From Olivibacter sp. SDN3 (GTDB lineage Bacteria > Bacteroidota > Bacteroidia > Sphingobacteriales > Sphingobacteriaceae), in assembly GCF_014334135.1 (NCBI RefSeq), contig NZ_CP060497.1, forward strand, positions 1,116,001 to 1,180,000: a stretch of DNA of 64,000 nucleotides. The letters run 5' to 3'. The position numbers and the translations under genes are program-made. Shown here piece after piece: positions 46,534 through 55,674 of the stretch. The number at the start of each line of letters is the position of its first letter. Within the stretch, counting starts at the first letter, position 1. The notes beneath the pieces were generated by a model. It ran no database searches, was not told the origin of the DNA, and saw nothing but the letters and a program-made list of their open reading frames with translations.

Positions 46534-47562
46534 TTATGCCTCCCGATTTCTCCTGTTGTACAGTTTGTCCAAGCTTTCCTGGATTTCGATCTCCAATTGT
46601 TCGGCGCCTTCCTCCGGATAACACCAATACCGCAGCTGTTTAGCGAAAAGCATAAACTTAATCGTGTGCGGATCAAAATTAAAGGTAGGCGATAAAACAT
46701 ACACCTGCTTATTCGCCACAGCCGGAAGGGACTCCAATTCCTTTAAACGATAGACGTCTTCCAGCTTCGAGTTCCACAAGACGATAATATCCGGGTTCCA
46801 TTTGTAAAGCATTTCCGCTCCGATATTGGGCGATTCCATGGTTAACGGACAAGCATTCTCGGCACCGGCCGCCTCGATGGAAAGATCCATAAGTGAACCC
46901 TTGCCTGAAGTAGACAGGATACGCCCTTTGGACCATGCATAGTACACCTTTTTACGCGTCTCCGCTGCTGGTCTGATCATTTTGGCCAAATCTTTTTCCA
47001 CAAAGGAAATCAGTTCCTCTGCTCTATCACTTTTGTCCAATAGCATCGCCACGCCACGTAGTTCCCTGTAAATACTTTCCTTATTTTTACTCGAAACAGC
47101 ATAAACCGGGATATTCAGCCCTTCCAACTGGGTGATGGTTTCCTTATCCTGCTCATAAACGATGGCCAAATCCGGCCCCAATCCAATAATGGATTCCACA
47201 TTGTTCGCACGCCCCCCAAAGGTGGGGGCAGCTATCGACTTACGCGCTATGCGTTCGTCCAACTTAGAAAAAAAGGCATATGATGATTCATTTTGATAAA
47301 CCTGTTCAGGAATCCCAATAATACGATTATTGGCTTCCAACATAAATAATTCATCAACCATGGGCTCAAACAACACAACTACACGTCGCGCTGGTTCGGC
47401 GAGCTGAATAGCTTTCCCTCTTGAATCAATAACTTTTATATTATAGGTATCAGAAGCCCCCTTAGCAGCATCAGTAGTATTACATGCCACCAGATTAAAA
47501 AGTAATAGCATCCCTGCAATTACTGCCAAACTCCTAAAAAATAGAGAAGTATCTTTGCTCAT
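46534..47562 (-). CDS. Metal-chelate ABC transporter substrate-binding lipoprotein
   Basis: 342 residues with a lipoprotein signal (lipobox LVAC, Cys27) and the class III periplasmic-binding fold: VVVLFEPMVDELFMLEANNRIIGIP in the N-lobe, the long connecting helix and WNPDIIVLWN in the C-lobe. It is the first gene of the five-gene operon (binding protein, permease, ATPase, GNAT, TonB receptor). Relatives bind ferric siderophores, haem, B12 or nickel chelates. A TATTTTTG promoter element lies 4 nt before the ATG. Confidence 0.9.
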   Translation of the reverse strand: MSKDTSLFFRSLAVIAGMLLLFNLVACNTTDAAKGASDTYNIKVIDSRGKAIQLAEPARRVVVLFEPMVDELFMLEANNRIIGIPEQVYQNESSYAFFSKLDERIARKSIAAPTFGGRANNVESIIGLGPDLAIVYEQDKETITQLEGLNIPVYAVSSKNKESIYRELRGVAMLLDKSDRAEELISFVEKDLAKMIRPAAETRKKVYYAWSKGRILSTSGKGSLMDLSIEAAGAENACPLTMESPNIGAEMLYKWNPDIIVLWNSKLEDVYRLKELESLPAVANKQVYVLSPTFNFDPHTIKFMLFAKQLRYWCYPEEGAEQLEIEIQESLDKLYNRRNREA

Positions 47563-47566
47563 GATG

Positions 47567-47574
47567 CAAAAATA
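47567..47574 (-). promoter_or_regulatory. -7 element 4 nt before the importer operon
   Basis: TATTTTTG followed by CATC and the ATG, the same arrangement as at mutY. It predicts a leaderless importer mRNA. Confidence 0.55.
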
Positions 47575-47646
47575 CCTGCAAGCAATTGGTTTTATATAAA
47601 GCGCATCTTAGCGTGAAATTAGAAAAGAAATAGCAGATCACTGATC

Positions 47647-49575
47647 CTATCCTGCCATGGTACTCGTTTTGTGAGCATGAGCTAGTTTCTTCACGGCATG
47701 AATAACGCCATTGGCATCGTAGCCGCATTCTGCCCAAAGCTGCGGTTGCTCTCCGTGATCAACAAATCTGTCGGGTATACCTAGCCTTATAACTTGTGCT
47801 GTATATGAATGATCGGCCATGAATTCCAAAACAGCACTACCCATCCCGCCCTGTATACATCCATCTTCAACAGTAACAACTTTTTTGAACTTCCTGAAAA
47901 CTTCATGTAAAAGCTGCTCGTCAATAGGTTTTACAAAGCGCATGTCATAATGTGCCGGTACAATTCCGTCTGCATTTAAAGATACGCATGCTTTGACTAC
48001 TTCATTTCCAATGTGGCCAAGACTAAGAATAGCAAGGTCCTCTCCATCACAGATCTTCCTCCCCTTACCTATTGCAACTTCTTTAAATGGTCTGCGCCAA
48101 TCGGGCATTACCCCTTGTCCTCTCGGATATCTCAGCACAAATGGCCCTCGATCTTCTTGTTGCGCCGTATACATCAGGTTACGCAACTCCTCTTCATTCA
48201 TTGGAGCAGCAACCTTTAGGTTCGGAACACAACGCATATAGGCAAGATCATAAGCACCGTGGTGCGTTGGTCCATCGGCACCCGCAATACCTGCACGGTC
48301 TAAGCAGAACACTACATTTAGGTTCTGCAAAGCGACATCATGAATCACCTGATCATAAGCACGCTGCATAAAACTGGAATAGATATTACAAAATGGAACC
48401 ATCCCCTGAGTCGCTAACCCGGCAGAAAATGTTACCGCATGCTGCTCAGCAATTCCTACATCAAAAGCACGATTAGGCATTGCTTTCATCATGATGTTCA
48501 TAGAAGAACCGGAAGGCATAGCGGGAGTAATTCCCATAATTTTATCATTTTTTTCGGCAAGTTCAACCAAGGTGTGTCCAAAAACATCCTGATATTTAGG
48601 GGCAACAGGTTTATCACTCACTGATTTCTTTATTTCTCCGGTTATTTTATCAAATAAACCGGGTGCATGCCATTTGGTCTGATCTTTCTCTGCTAAAGCA
48701 AACCCTTTTCCCTTTACGGTGATACAATGAAGGAGCTTTGGACCAGGAATGTCACGAAGTTCGTCAATAATCTTAGCAAGTCTTTTGACGTCATGTCCAT
48801 CTACCGGTCCAAAATACCTGAATTTTAGTGATTCAAAAAGGTTGCTGTTCTTTAATAAAGTACCTTTAATGCTCTTTTCAATCTTTTTTGCCAAGCCCAA
48901 GGCATCTGGACCTATTTGTGAAATCTTACTTAGTACATGGGCAATATCATCTCGAAAACGGTTATACGGTTTAGAAACCGTTATATCTGTAAGGTATTCC
49001 TTCAATGCACCAACATTAGGATCAATTGCCATACAGTTATCGTTAAGGATGACCAGTAAATTGGATTTCTCGATTCCCGCATGATTTAATGCCTCAAAGG
49101 CCATTCCAGCAGTCATTGACCCGTCACCGATCACGGCAACATGTTGACGATCTTCTTCCCCTTTATAGTGTGAGGCTACCGCCATACCTAATGCGGCAGA
49201 AATGGACGTAGAAGAATGCCCTACACCGAAAGTATCGTAAACACTTTCGGCCCTTTTCGGAAAGCCACTGATTCCATTATACACCCTGTTTGTATGGAAA
49301 AGATCCCGTCGACCGGTAAGTATTTTATGACCGTATGCCTGATGCCCCACGTCCCAAACCAGTTGATCATAAGGTGTATTTAACACATAATGAAGTGCAA
49401 CGGTTAACTCTATAACGCCTAAACTCGCTGCAAAATGCCCTCCATATACTGATACCACATCAACTATATACTGGCGCAGCTCTTTACATATTTGCTCTAA
49501 ATCTGCTTCTTTAAGCCTTTTCAGATCAGAGGGACTATTTATTTCCTTTAATAAACTTCCTGGTTCAAAATCCAT
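47647..49575 (-). CDS. dxs: 1-Deoxy-D-xylulose-5-phosphate synthase
   Basis: About 642 residues from the ATG at 49575 (an in-frame TTG six codons upstream is less likely). It is a thiamine-diphosphate enzyme condensing pyruvate and glyceraldehyde-3-phosphate, the first step of the non-mevalonate isoprenoid pathway. It shows WDVGHQAYGHKILTGRRD, the TPP-magnesium motif GDGSMTAGMAFEALNHAG and later FCLDRAGIAGADGPTHHG. It feeds precursors to the polyprenyl synthase at 9.8 kb. It is not operon-linked to the importer, as about 85 nt with a promoter intervene. Confidence 0.95.
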   Translation of the reverse strand: MDFEPGSLLKEINSPSDLKRLKEADLEQICKELRQYIVDVVSVYGGHFAASLGVIELTVALHYVLNTPYDQLVWDVGHQAYGHKILTGRRDLFHTNRVYNGISGFPKRAESVYDTFGVGHSSTSISAALGMAVASHYKGEEDRQHVAVIGDGSMTAGMAFEALNHAGIEKSNLLVILNDNCMAIDPNVGALKEYLTDITVSKPYNRFRDDIAHVLSKISQIGPDALGLAKKIEKSIKGTLLKNSNLFESLKFRYFGPVDGHDVKRLAKIIDELRDIPGPKLLHCITVKGKGFALAEKDQTKWHAPGLFDKITGEIKKSVSDKPVAPKYQDVFGHTLVELAEKNDKIMGITPAMPSGSSMNIMMKAMPNRAFDVGIAEQHAVTFSAGLATQGMVPFCNIYSSFMQRAYDQVIHDVALQNLNVVFCLDRAGIAGADGPTHHGAYDLAYMRCVPNLKVAAPMNEEELRNLMYTAQQEDRGPFVLRYPRGQGVMPDWRRPFKEVAIGKGRKICDGEDLAILSLGHIGNEVVKACVSLNADGIVPAHYDMRFVKPIDEQLLHEVFRKFKKVVTVEDGCIQGGMGSAVLEFMADHSYTAQVIRLGIPDRFVDHGEQPQLWAECGYDANGVIHAVKKLAHAHKTSTMAG

Positions 49576-49949
49576 ACATACAGGTTTTGACAAAAACGAT
49601 TACAAAGTAAGGAATAATTATTCAAAATAGCTATTAGCATGCCTAACTTCGGAAACGGCACATAATAACCGGCACCACGCTCCAAATTTCTTAAAACATG
49701 TATATTTTAACCATTTATTATTCGTAACAAATATTTCTTCAAGCTTATTTATCAATTATTTCTTGACTCGACCAACTATTCAACAAGTATGCAAACGCTT
49801 TGTTTTCTGTCGTAACTCAAACCCGTTCCTTTTGTAAAATCGCGTATCTGCTATAATGCATCTCCAGATGAAAATAATGATTACATATCGATTCAGAAGA
49901 CAACATTATTAAAAATATAAATTTGTCAAAAACGTTGTACCTTTGGACC
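49576..49949. other. Divergent intergenic region between dxs and scpA
   Basis: About 374 nt, very AT-rich. Only the scpA promoter element at 49938-49945 is recognised; no small ORF or RNA gene is supported. Confidence 0.6.
49938..49945 (+). promoter_or_regulatory. -7 element 4 nt before the scpA ATG
   Basis: TACCTTTG followed by GACC and the ATG at 49950. It rules out the TTG at 49923 as the start, because that lies upstream of the promoter element, and predicts a leaderless mRNA. Confidence 0.6.
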
Positions 49950-50699
49950 ATGCAAACAGCAGGTTTTGAAATTAAACTCCCCCAATTTGAAGGCCCTTTC
50001 GACCTCCTGCTATTCTTTATAGAACGTGACGAGTTAAATATACATGATATTCCGATAGCCAAGATAACCGATGACTTTTTAGGTTACATTCATCACATGA
50101 ACGCTTTAAATATGGAGTTGGCTAGCGAGTTCATATTTGTCGCATCGACATTGATGCGCATAAAAGCAAAAATGCTACTTCCTCGTCCCGATCTGGACGA
50201 GGAAGGGAATGAAATCGACCTTAAAAAAGATCTTGTACAAAAACTGATCGAATACAAAAAGTTTAAAACTGTTTGTGAGGAGTTGAAAGCGTTAGAGCAC
50301 AACCGCTTTCAGATGGAAAAGCGCGGAAACATCGCCTATAATCTCACATTAGCGACGGCCGAATCCGACCCGAGGGAAGAGCTTAATTCTTTTGATCTTT
50401 ATAAGCTCATGAAAGTGTATGACCGGCTAATGAGTAACTACCTCAATAAAAGCAACCAGGTAAAACATACGGTTGTTCAATACCCTTACACCATAGAGCA
50501 GCAAAAACGAACAATTTCCTCTCTTTTATCCATCAATAAAAAGCTCGACTTTAAAGCTATTCAACAGCACTCCGAAAATAAGGTACATTTTGTATATAAC
50601 TTTTTAGCCATCTTAGAAATGCTCCAGCAAGAGCTTCTTGAGCTGCAACTGGGTCTCGGGTACAATAACTTCTGGGTTAAAGAAAAGCTGGGCACCTGA
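49950..50699 (+). CDS. scpA: Segregation and condensation protein ScpA
   Basis: 249 residues, the kleisin of the bacterial SMC-ScpAB complex. The N-terminal signature FEIKLPQFEGPFDLLLFFIE is present, followed by MELASEFIFVASTLMRIKAKMLLP. The C-terminal winged-helix is around FKAIQQHSENKVHFVYNFLAI. It acts in chromosome organisation and segregation. No scpB is adjacent in the window. Confidence 0.93.
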   Translation: MQTAGFEIKLPQFEGPFDLLLFFIERDELNIHDIPIAKITDDFLGYIHHMNALNMELASEFIFVASTLMRIKAKMLLPRPDLDEEGNEIDLKKDLVQKLIEYKKFKTVCEELKALEHNRFQMEKRGNIAYNLTLATAESDPREELNSFDLYKLMKVYDRLMSNYLNKSNQVKHTVVQYPYTIEQQKRTISSLLSINKKLDFKAIQQHSENKVHFVYNFLAILEMLQQELLELQLGLGYNNFWVKEKLGT

Positions 50700-50765
50700 T
50701 GGCTTCCCAAGAATTAATTCCTTGAATTTGTTGTACTGATGTTAGTGAATGTCAAGCATTTTATC

Positions 50766-50773
50766 TAAGTTTG
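50766..50773 (+). promoter_or_regulatory. -7 element of glyA
   Basis: TAAGTTTG matches TAnnTTTG and lies 36 nt before the glyA ATG. Confidence 0.5.
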
Positions 50774-50809
50774 CGCAAAATCTACATCTGGTAATTATAT
50801 CAATATTTA

Positions 50810-52081
50810 ATGGAAAGAGATCACATCATATTTGACCTTATTAAAGACGAGTTAGAACGTCAGGAAGAAGGTATAGAACTCATCGCTTCTGAGAACTTTG
50901 TCAGCACACAAGTAATGGAAGCTGCGGGTTCTGTTTTGACCAATAAATACGCTGAAGGTTTGCCCGGTAAACGTTATTATGGAGGCTGTGAAGTAGTTGA
51001 CCAAGTGGAGCAAATTGCCATTGATCGTGCCAAACAACTTTTCAACGCAGAATGGGTAAATGTACAACCACATTCTGGCGCTCAAGCAAACGCAGCTGTA
51101 TTTTTGGCAATACTGAAACCAGGCGATAAAATCTTAGGCTTTGATCTTTCACATGGCGGTCACTTAACACACGGTTCCCCTGTAAACTTTTCAGGCAAAC
51201 TATATGAGGCTCATTTCTATGGTGTTGATAAAGAAACTGGTTTGATAGACTATAAAGCATTAGAAGAAACTGCTTTAAGAGAAAAACCAAAAGCCATTAT
51301 TGTAGGAGCTTCTGCCTATTCCCGCGATTGGGATTACGCTTTTATTCGGCAAGTCGCCGATAAAATAGGCGCCTTAGTTGTAGCAGACATCTCGCATCCA
51401 GCAGGTTTAATTGCGCGTGGACTATTGAGCGATCCGCTACCGCACTGCCATATTGTAACTACTACAACACATAAAACACTGAGAGGGCCCCGCGGCGGCC
51501 TGATTATGATGGGTAAAGACTTTGAAAACCCTTGGGGACTAAAAACGCCAAAAGGAGAGATTAGAAAAATGTCTTCCCTTTTGGACATGGCTGTATTCCC
51601 GGGCACACAGGGAGGACCATTAGAACATATCATCGCAGCAAAGGCTATCGCCTTTGGAGAGGCTTTGAGCGATGACTATATGGCATATATCCTACAAGTA
51701 AAGAAAAATGCTGCAGCCATGGCAGAAGCATTTGTAGAAAAGGGGTACAAAATAATCTCAGGTGGTACCGACAATCATTCCATGTTAATTGATTTACGCA
51801 ATAAAGGTATCAGCGGTAAAGCGGCAGAAGCTGCTTTAGGCGAAACGAGTATTACGACTAATAAAAACATGGTTCCATTTGATGATAAATCACCGTTTGT
51901 TACTTCAGGTATTCGTATGGGGACAGCTGCTATCACCACAAGGGGTCTGAAAGAAGCGGAGATGGTTACCATTGTAGGATTAATAGACCGCGTTATTGCC
52001 AATCCAGAAAATGAAGATATACTAGATGCAGTTCATCAAGAAGTTTTACAATTAATGGCAAAGTTCCCTTTGTACAGTTAA
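50810..52081 (+). CDS. glyA: Serine hydroxymethyltransferase
   Basis: 423 residues, fold-type I PLP enzyme converting serine and tetrahydrofolate into glycine and methylene-tetrahydrofolate. It has the family start [11 protein letters not shown], the PLP-binding lysine in [14 protein letters not shown] and [16 protein letters not shown]. Full length, cytoplasmic. A strong terminator follows 30 nt after the stop. Confidence 0.96.
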   Translation: MERDHIIFDLIKDELERQEEGIELIASENFVSTQVMEAAGSVLTNKYAEGLPGKRYYGGCEVVDQVEQIAIDRAKQLFNAEWVNVQPHSGAQANAAVFLAILKPGDKILGFDLSHGGHLTHGSPVNFSGKLYEAHFYGVDKETGLIDYKALEETALREKPKAIIVGASAYSRDWDYAFIRQVADKIGALVVADISHPAGLIARGLLSDPLPHCHIVTTTTHKTLRGPRGGLIMMGKDFENPWGLKTPKGEIRKMSSLLDMAVFPGTQGGPLEHIIAAKAIAFGEALSDDYMAYILQVKKNAAAMAEAFVEKGYKIISGGTDNHSMLIDLRNKGISGKAAEAALGETSITTNKNMVPFDDKSPFVTSGIRMGTAAITTRGLKEAEMVTIVGLIDRVIANPENEDILDAVHQEVLQLMAKFPLYS

Positions 52082-52110
52082 TTGATCATTTTATTTAACG
52101 AATAGCTATA

Positions 52111-52138
52111 AGCACCCAAATAAAGGGTGCTTTTTTTT
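52111..52138 (+). terminator. Rho-independent terminator of glyA
   Basis: AGCACCC - AAATAAA - GGGTGCT stem-loop followed by eight T residues, 30 nt after the glyA stop. Confidence 0.92.
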
Positions 52139-52286
52139 GTTTAAGCTGCGCCGATATCCCGTCAGGACACCCCAATTAGTACTATCGTTAATTTTCAAAC
52201 GATTTTTGACCACCGCTTACGCTACCCTACTCAATACCAAACCCGCCTCACTTTTCTCGCCAAATAACATTTAGCATTGGTTTAAC

Positions 52287-52344
52287 AAAGAGTCAACAAG
52301 GGGTTAACAGGGGTTTACCTTTGTTAACCCCTTGTTAACTCTTT
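52287..52344. repeat. Long inverted repeat built of GTTAAC motifs
   Basis: A ~23-bp inverted repeat with one mismatch (arms 52287-52309 and 52322-52344) and a 12-nt spacer. GTTAAC occurs three times. To the right, CTTTACTAACC and CTTTGTTTG continue a loose 10-11-nt tandem pattern of TTGTTAACCC-like units. No T tract follows. It lies within the ~450-nt glyA-comF gap, which otherwise holds only the glyA terminator. Confidence 0.7.
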
Positions 52345-52531
52345 ACTAACCCTTTGTTTGTACTTAGTTAATATAGCGTTTAACCATAACCTGACGGAGG
52401 AATGTATAGTTATATATAAGCAACTAGATTAATAAGCCGATTTTAGTTTAGAAACTAGGTCCGTGATTTATGGCTCTTTAAATTGCCCAAACGGAAACGA
52501 CGGGCATTATGGTCACTATAGGTACTTTATT

Positions 52532-53224
52532 TCATTTCGTATAGGCCAATGTTGCAACACTGACTTTAACACCGGGAATCTCCAATAACTGCTGCGCACA
52601 TGCTTCTATTGTCGCTCCTGTAGTGAGTACATCATCGACCAAAAGTATATGCTTATCCGCAAAGACCTCCGGCTGCTTTACTTTAAAAATGGTTCGCATA
52701 TTTTCGTAACGCTCATAGCGTTTCTTTGTCGTTTGAGATTCGGCCAGGGTGTGTCTTATCAGGTTATCGATAATCATTGGAATATTCATCGACGTACTCA
52801 TGCCTTCTCCAAAATACGCACTCTGATTATAGCCTCTTGTCTTCATCTTCTTTGGATGTAACGGAACAGGCACAATTATTTCAGCTGTGTTAAAATCAGT
52901 TCTGCTCAACATCTTTCCATATTCTTCGCCAAGCATCAAACCAATTTTAGGTTTTGAAAAATATTTAAGGTGATGAAGGATCTGCTGTACATTGGACCCT
53001 TTACCGAAATAGAGATAAGAAGCAACGTTTTTCAGCTTTACTCTTCCCCAGAGCTGCTTCGCAGATGCATTTTCACTATCCCGATGAAAATTAGTAACGG
53101 GGAGGTTGTACCAACAATAAGAACATATTAACTGCTCATGATCATATAAGAAGGTATTACATCCAACACATAAGTCCGGATAAAATAAAGAAACAAAATC
53201 TTTTATATATGCGGCTACACTCAT
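52532..53224 (-). CDS. comF: ComF family phosphoribosyltransferase-like protein
   Basis: 230 residues with an N-terminal zinc-finger-like segment (CVGCNTFL...CSYC, Cys at about 19, 22, 34, 37). A type I phosphoribosyltransferase domain follows, whose PRPP-binding loop is VDDVLTTGATIEAC. ComF is an ATP-dependent competence protein acting with PriA and ComFA-like helicases during DNA uptake. The function here is inferred from the family. Confidence 0.88.
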   Translation of the reverse strand: MSVAAYIKDFVSLFYPDLCVGCNTFLYDHEQLICSYCWYNLPVTNFHRDSENASAKQLWGRVKLKNVASYLYFGKGSNVQQILHHLKYFSKPKIGLMLGEEYGKMLSRTDFNTAEIIVPVPLHPKKMKTRGYNQSAYFGEGMSTSMNIPMIIDNLIRHTLAESQTTKKRYERYENMRTIFKVKQPEVFADKHILLVDDVLTTGATIEACAQQLLEIPGVKVSVATLAYTK

Positions 53225-53265
53225 CTCTGTATAATTAGTATGCAGAAAACGGGTCTACTAAAAGG

Positions 53266-54333
53266 CTAACTGATCAATTCTTTATGTTTATCTTTTACTG
53301 CCAGTTGACCACAGGCAGCATCGATATCTTTTCCTCTGCTGCGCCGCACATTAGTAACGATTCCCTTTTTTCTTAAAAATGCTGCAAACTGATCAATCTT
53401 ATCGCCCGCTGCATTCTTAAAATCGGCAAAGGCAATAGGGTTATATTCGATAATATTTACTTTACACGGTACATGTTTGCAGAAGTAAGCCAATTCAGCC
53501 GCATCGTTCAACTCATCATTGAAGCCATGAAAGACGATATATTCATAGGTTACCGGGTTTTTTGTCTTCGCAAAATAATATTTTAATGCGTCTGCTAAAG
53601 CTGATAAAGAATTTTGCTCATTAATGGGCATAATTTCGTTCCGCTTCGCATCGTTCGCAGCATGCAAAGATAAGGCAAGGTTAAACCGTACCTCATCGTC
53701 ACCTAATTTCTTGATCATTTTAGCTATTCCTGCAGTGGAGACAGTAATACGCTTGGCGGCCATATTCAATCCCTCAGGAGATATGATATAATCAATCGAT
53801 TTCATCATATTGCCATAATTAAGTAAAGGTTCTCCCATCCCCATATACACAATATTTGTCAGTTGATGATCATAATTTTGTTCCGCCTGTTTATTGATCA
53901 ATACTACTTGATCATATATTTCATCTGCGTTTAGGTTTCTTTTGCGGTCCATATAACCGGTAGCACAGAATTTACAGGTTAAGCTGCAGCCGACTTGTGA
54001 GCTCACACAAGCCGTCATCCGTTCTGGAGCAGGTATTAGCACGCCCTCGATGATATTACCGTCGTAAAGTCTAAACGTACTTTTTATCGTTCTATCGGCA
54101 CTAAATTGAGATTGATCAACCGACACATAGTTAATTACAAAATACTGTTTCAATTTTTCGCGCAGCGCAATACTCAAGTTGGTCATCTGGTCAAAATCTG
54201 TGGACGACTTTTTCCACAACCATTCATAAACTTGCTTTGCCCTAAAGCTTTGCTCACCCAGCTCTTGTAATTTATCCCTTAGTTGGCTGAGCGTTAAGGA
54301 TCTGATATCTACTTTTTTTGCTATTGCATTCAC
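53266..54333 (-). CDS. rlmN: 23S rRNA/tRNA adenine-C2 methyltransferase RlmN
   Basis: 355 residues from the GTG at 54333. A radical-SAM enzyme that methylates C2 of A2503 of 23S rRNA and A37 of some tRNAs. It has the cluster motif CSLTCKFC, the upstream Cys in ACVSSQVGC and the C-terminal methyl-carrier Cys in DIDAACGQLA. Starting at 54438 would add 35 residues foreign to the family and lie upstream of the promoter TATATTTG (54345-54338). The GTG lies 4 nt after that element, so the mRNA is probably leaderless. Confidence 0.93.
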   Translation of the reverse strand: MNAIAKKVDIRSLTLSQLRDKLQELGEQSFRAKQVYEWLWKKSSTDFDQMTNLSIALREKLKQYFVINYVSVDQSQFSADRTIKSTFRLYDGNIIEGVLIPAPERMTACVSSQVGCSLTCKFCATGYMDRKRNLNADEIYDQVVLINKQAEQNYDHQLTNIVYMGMGEPLLNYGNMMKSIDYIISPEGLNMAAKRITVSTAGIAKMIKKLGDDEVRFNLALSLHAANDAKRNEIMPINEQNSLSALADALKYYFAKTKNPVTYEYIVFHGFNDELNDAAELAYFCKHVPCKVNIIEYNPIAFADFKNAAGDKIDQFAAFLRKKGIVTNVRRSRGKDIDAACGQLAVKDKHKELIS

Positions 54334-54337
54334 CACG

Positions 54338-54345
54338 CAAATATA
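54338..54345 (-). promoter_or_regulatory. -7 element 4 nt before the rlmN GTG
   Basis: TATATTTG on the minus strand, then CGTG and the GTG start at 54333. It decides the rlmN start. Confidence 0.55.
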
Positions 54346-54498
54346 CCGCTTTTTTAGGACAAAAGAGTATAATCCTTTGTTGTTCAAGTGCATTGTGAAT
54401 AAATCAAATTTCGTTTGTTTCAATTTTTTTGCTAACATTGCCCATTATTATTAAAAAAGAACACTAACACTTTATAATTTTACTGAATTTCTGGCATC

Positions 54499-55674
54499 AT
54501 GGTAAATTATTACTCGGCAGACTATATTCTTCCCGTTTCTGACAATCCCATTCAAGATGGCGTAATTGGCATGAAAGACGATGGGGAGATTACGGGTATA
54601 TATGAGCCTGGTGCTGACGAAATCACGGGCAAACCCATCAGCAAACATGAGGGTATCATTACCCCCGGGTTTGTAAATACGCATTGCCACCTCGAGTTAT
54701 CTCATCTGCGCGGAAAGCTATCAAAGGGCACCGGCTTAATCCCTTTTATTGAAGCTGTAATAAATACGCGCAAAGCTGATGACGATGGTATCCGTACTGC
54801 GATGGCCGATGCCGACAAAGAAATGAAAGCCAATGGAATCGTCGCTGTGGGAGATATTGTCAATCAATCAATCTCGAAAGAGATTAAGCAACAAAGTCCG
54901 ATTTATTACCATACTTTCGTTGAAATTCTTTGTTTTGAGCCTGAAAAAGCACAGGATGCCTTTAGGGAAGGGTTAGCGCTTTGCGAGGAATTTGACAAAC
55001 AGCATTCCTCCATTACGCCTCATGCTCCCTACTCTGTTTGCAAAGAAATTTATCGGTTCCTTAAGCAACTACATCATCCTGAACGCAATCTGTTAAGCAT
55101 ACACAATCAGGAAACTGAAGAGGAGAATAAATTCTTTCGCTATAAGACTGGCGGTTTTGTCGATTTCTACAAAAAAATCAACAAAAACATCGATTTTTTC
55201 AAAGCCCAAGCTAGAGATTCCATTCAGACGATTGTGCCTTTACTTCCAAAGAAACAGCCGGTATTATTTGTGCATAACACCTACACCAACATGAAAGACA
55301 TCTTTTTTGTTGATCGCTTTGGAGGTGATGTCACTTGGTGTTTCTGTCCAAATGCTAACCTTTACATCGAGGGCAAATTACCCAAGATTGACTTATTTTT
55401 AGACCAGGAACAATCCATTACTATAGGAACAGACAGTCTGGCAGCTAATGATAAGCTCTGTATACTCTCGGAGTTGATCACCCTTCAGGAACATTTTGCT
55501 TATCTGGAGCTCACTGAAACAATAAAATGGGCTACATTAAACGGCGCAAAGTATCTTGGCATTGACAAAACATACGGTTCTTTGGAAAAAGGGAAAAAGC
55601 CTGGATTAAATCTGATCAGTGAAACCAACGGGCTGAAACTTACCAAAAATTCTAAAGTGAAACCACTGATTTAA
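54499..55674 (+). CDS. Amidohydrolase family deaminase
   Basis: 391 residues, TIM-barrel metal-dependent hydrolase of the TRZ/ATZ and aminofutalosine/adenosylhomocysteine deaminase group. It shows the metal-binding HxH in TPGFVNTHCHLELSHLRG, TPHAPYS, IHNQE, a later His in VLFVHNTYT and the Asp in IGTDSLAAND. A role as aminofutalosine deaminase in menaquinone synthesis is possible, but no other futalosine gene is in view. It is divergent from rlmN. Confidence 0.82.
   Translation: MVNYYSADYILPVSDNPIQDGVIGMKDDGEITGIYEPGADEITGKPISKHEGIITPGFVNTHCHLELSHLRGKLSKGTGLIPFIEAVINTRKADDDGIRTAMADADKEMKANGIVAVGDIVNQSISKEIKQQSPIYYHTFVEILCFEPEKAQDAFREGLALCEEFDKQHSSITPHAPYSVCKEIYRFLKQLHHPERNLLSIHNQETEEENKFFRYKTGGFVDFYKKINKNIDFFKAQARDSIQTIVPLLPKKQPVLFVHNTYTNMKDIFFVDRFGGDVTWCFCPNANLYIEGKLPKIDLFLDQEQSITIGTDSLAANDKLCILSELITLQEHFAYLELTETIKWATLNGAKYLGIDKTYGSLEKGKKPGLNLISETNGLKLTKNSKVKPLI

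Noticed and set aside
52287-52375. CRISPR array in the glyA-comF gap
   Set aside because: The units are 10-11 nt, variable and without spacers of constant length; no cas gene is near. It is an inverted and tandem repeat.
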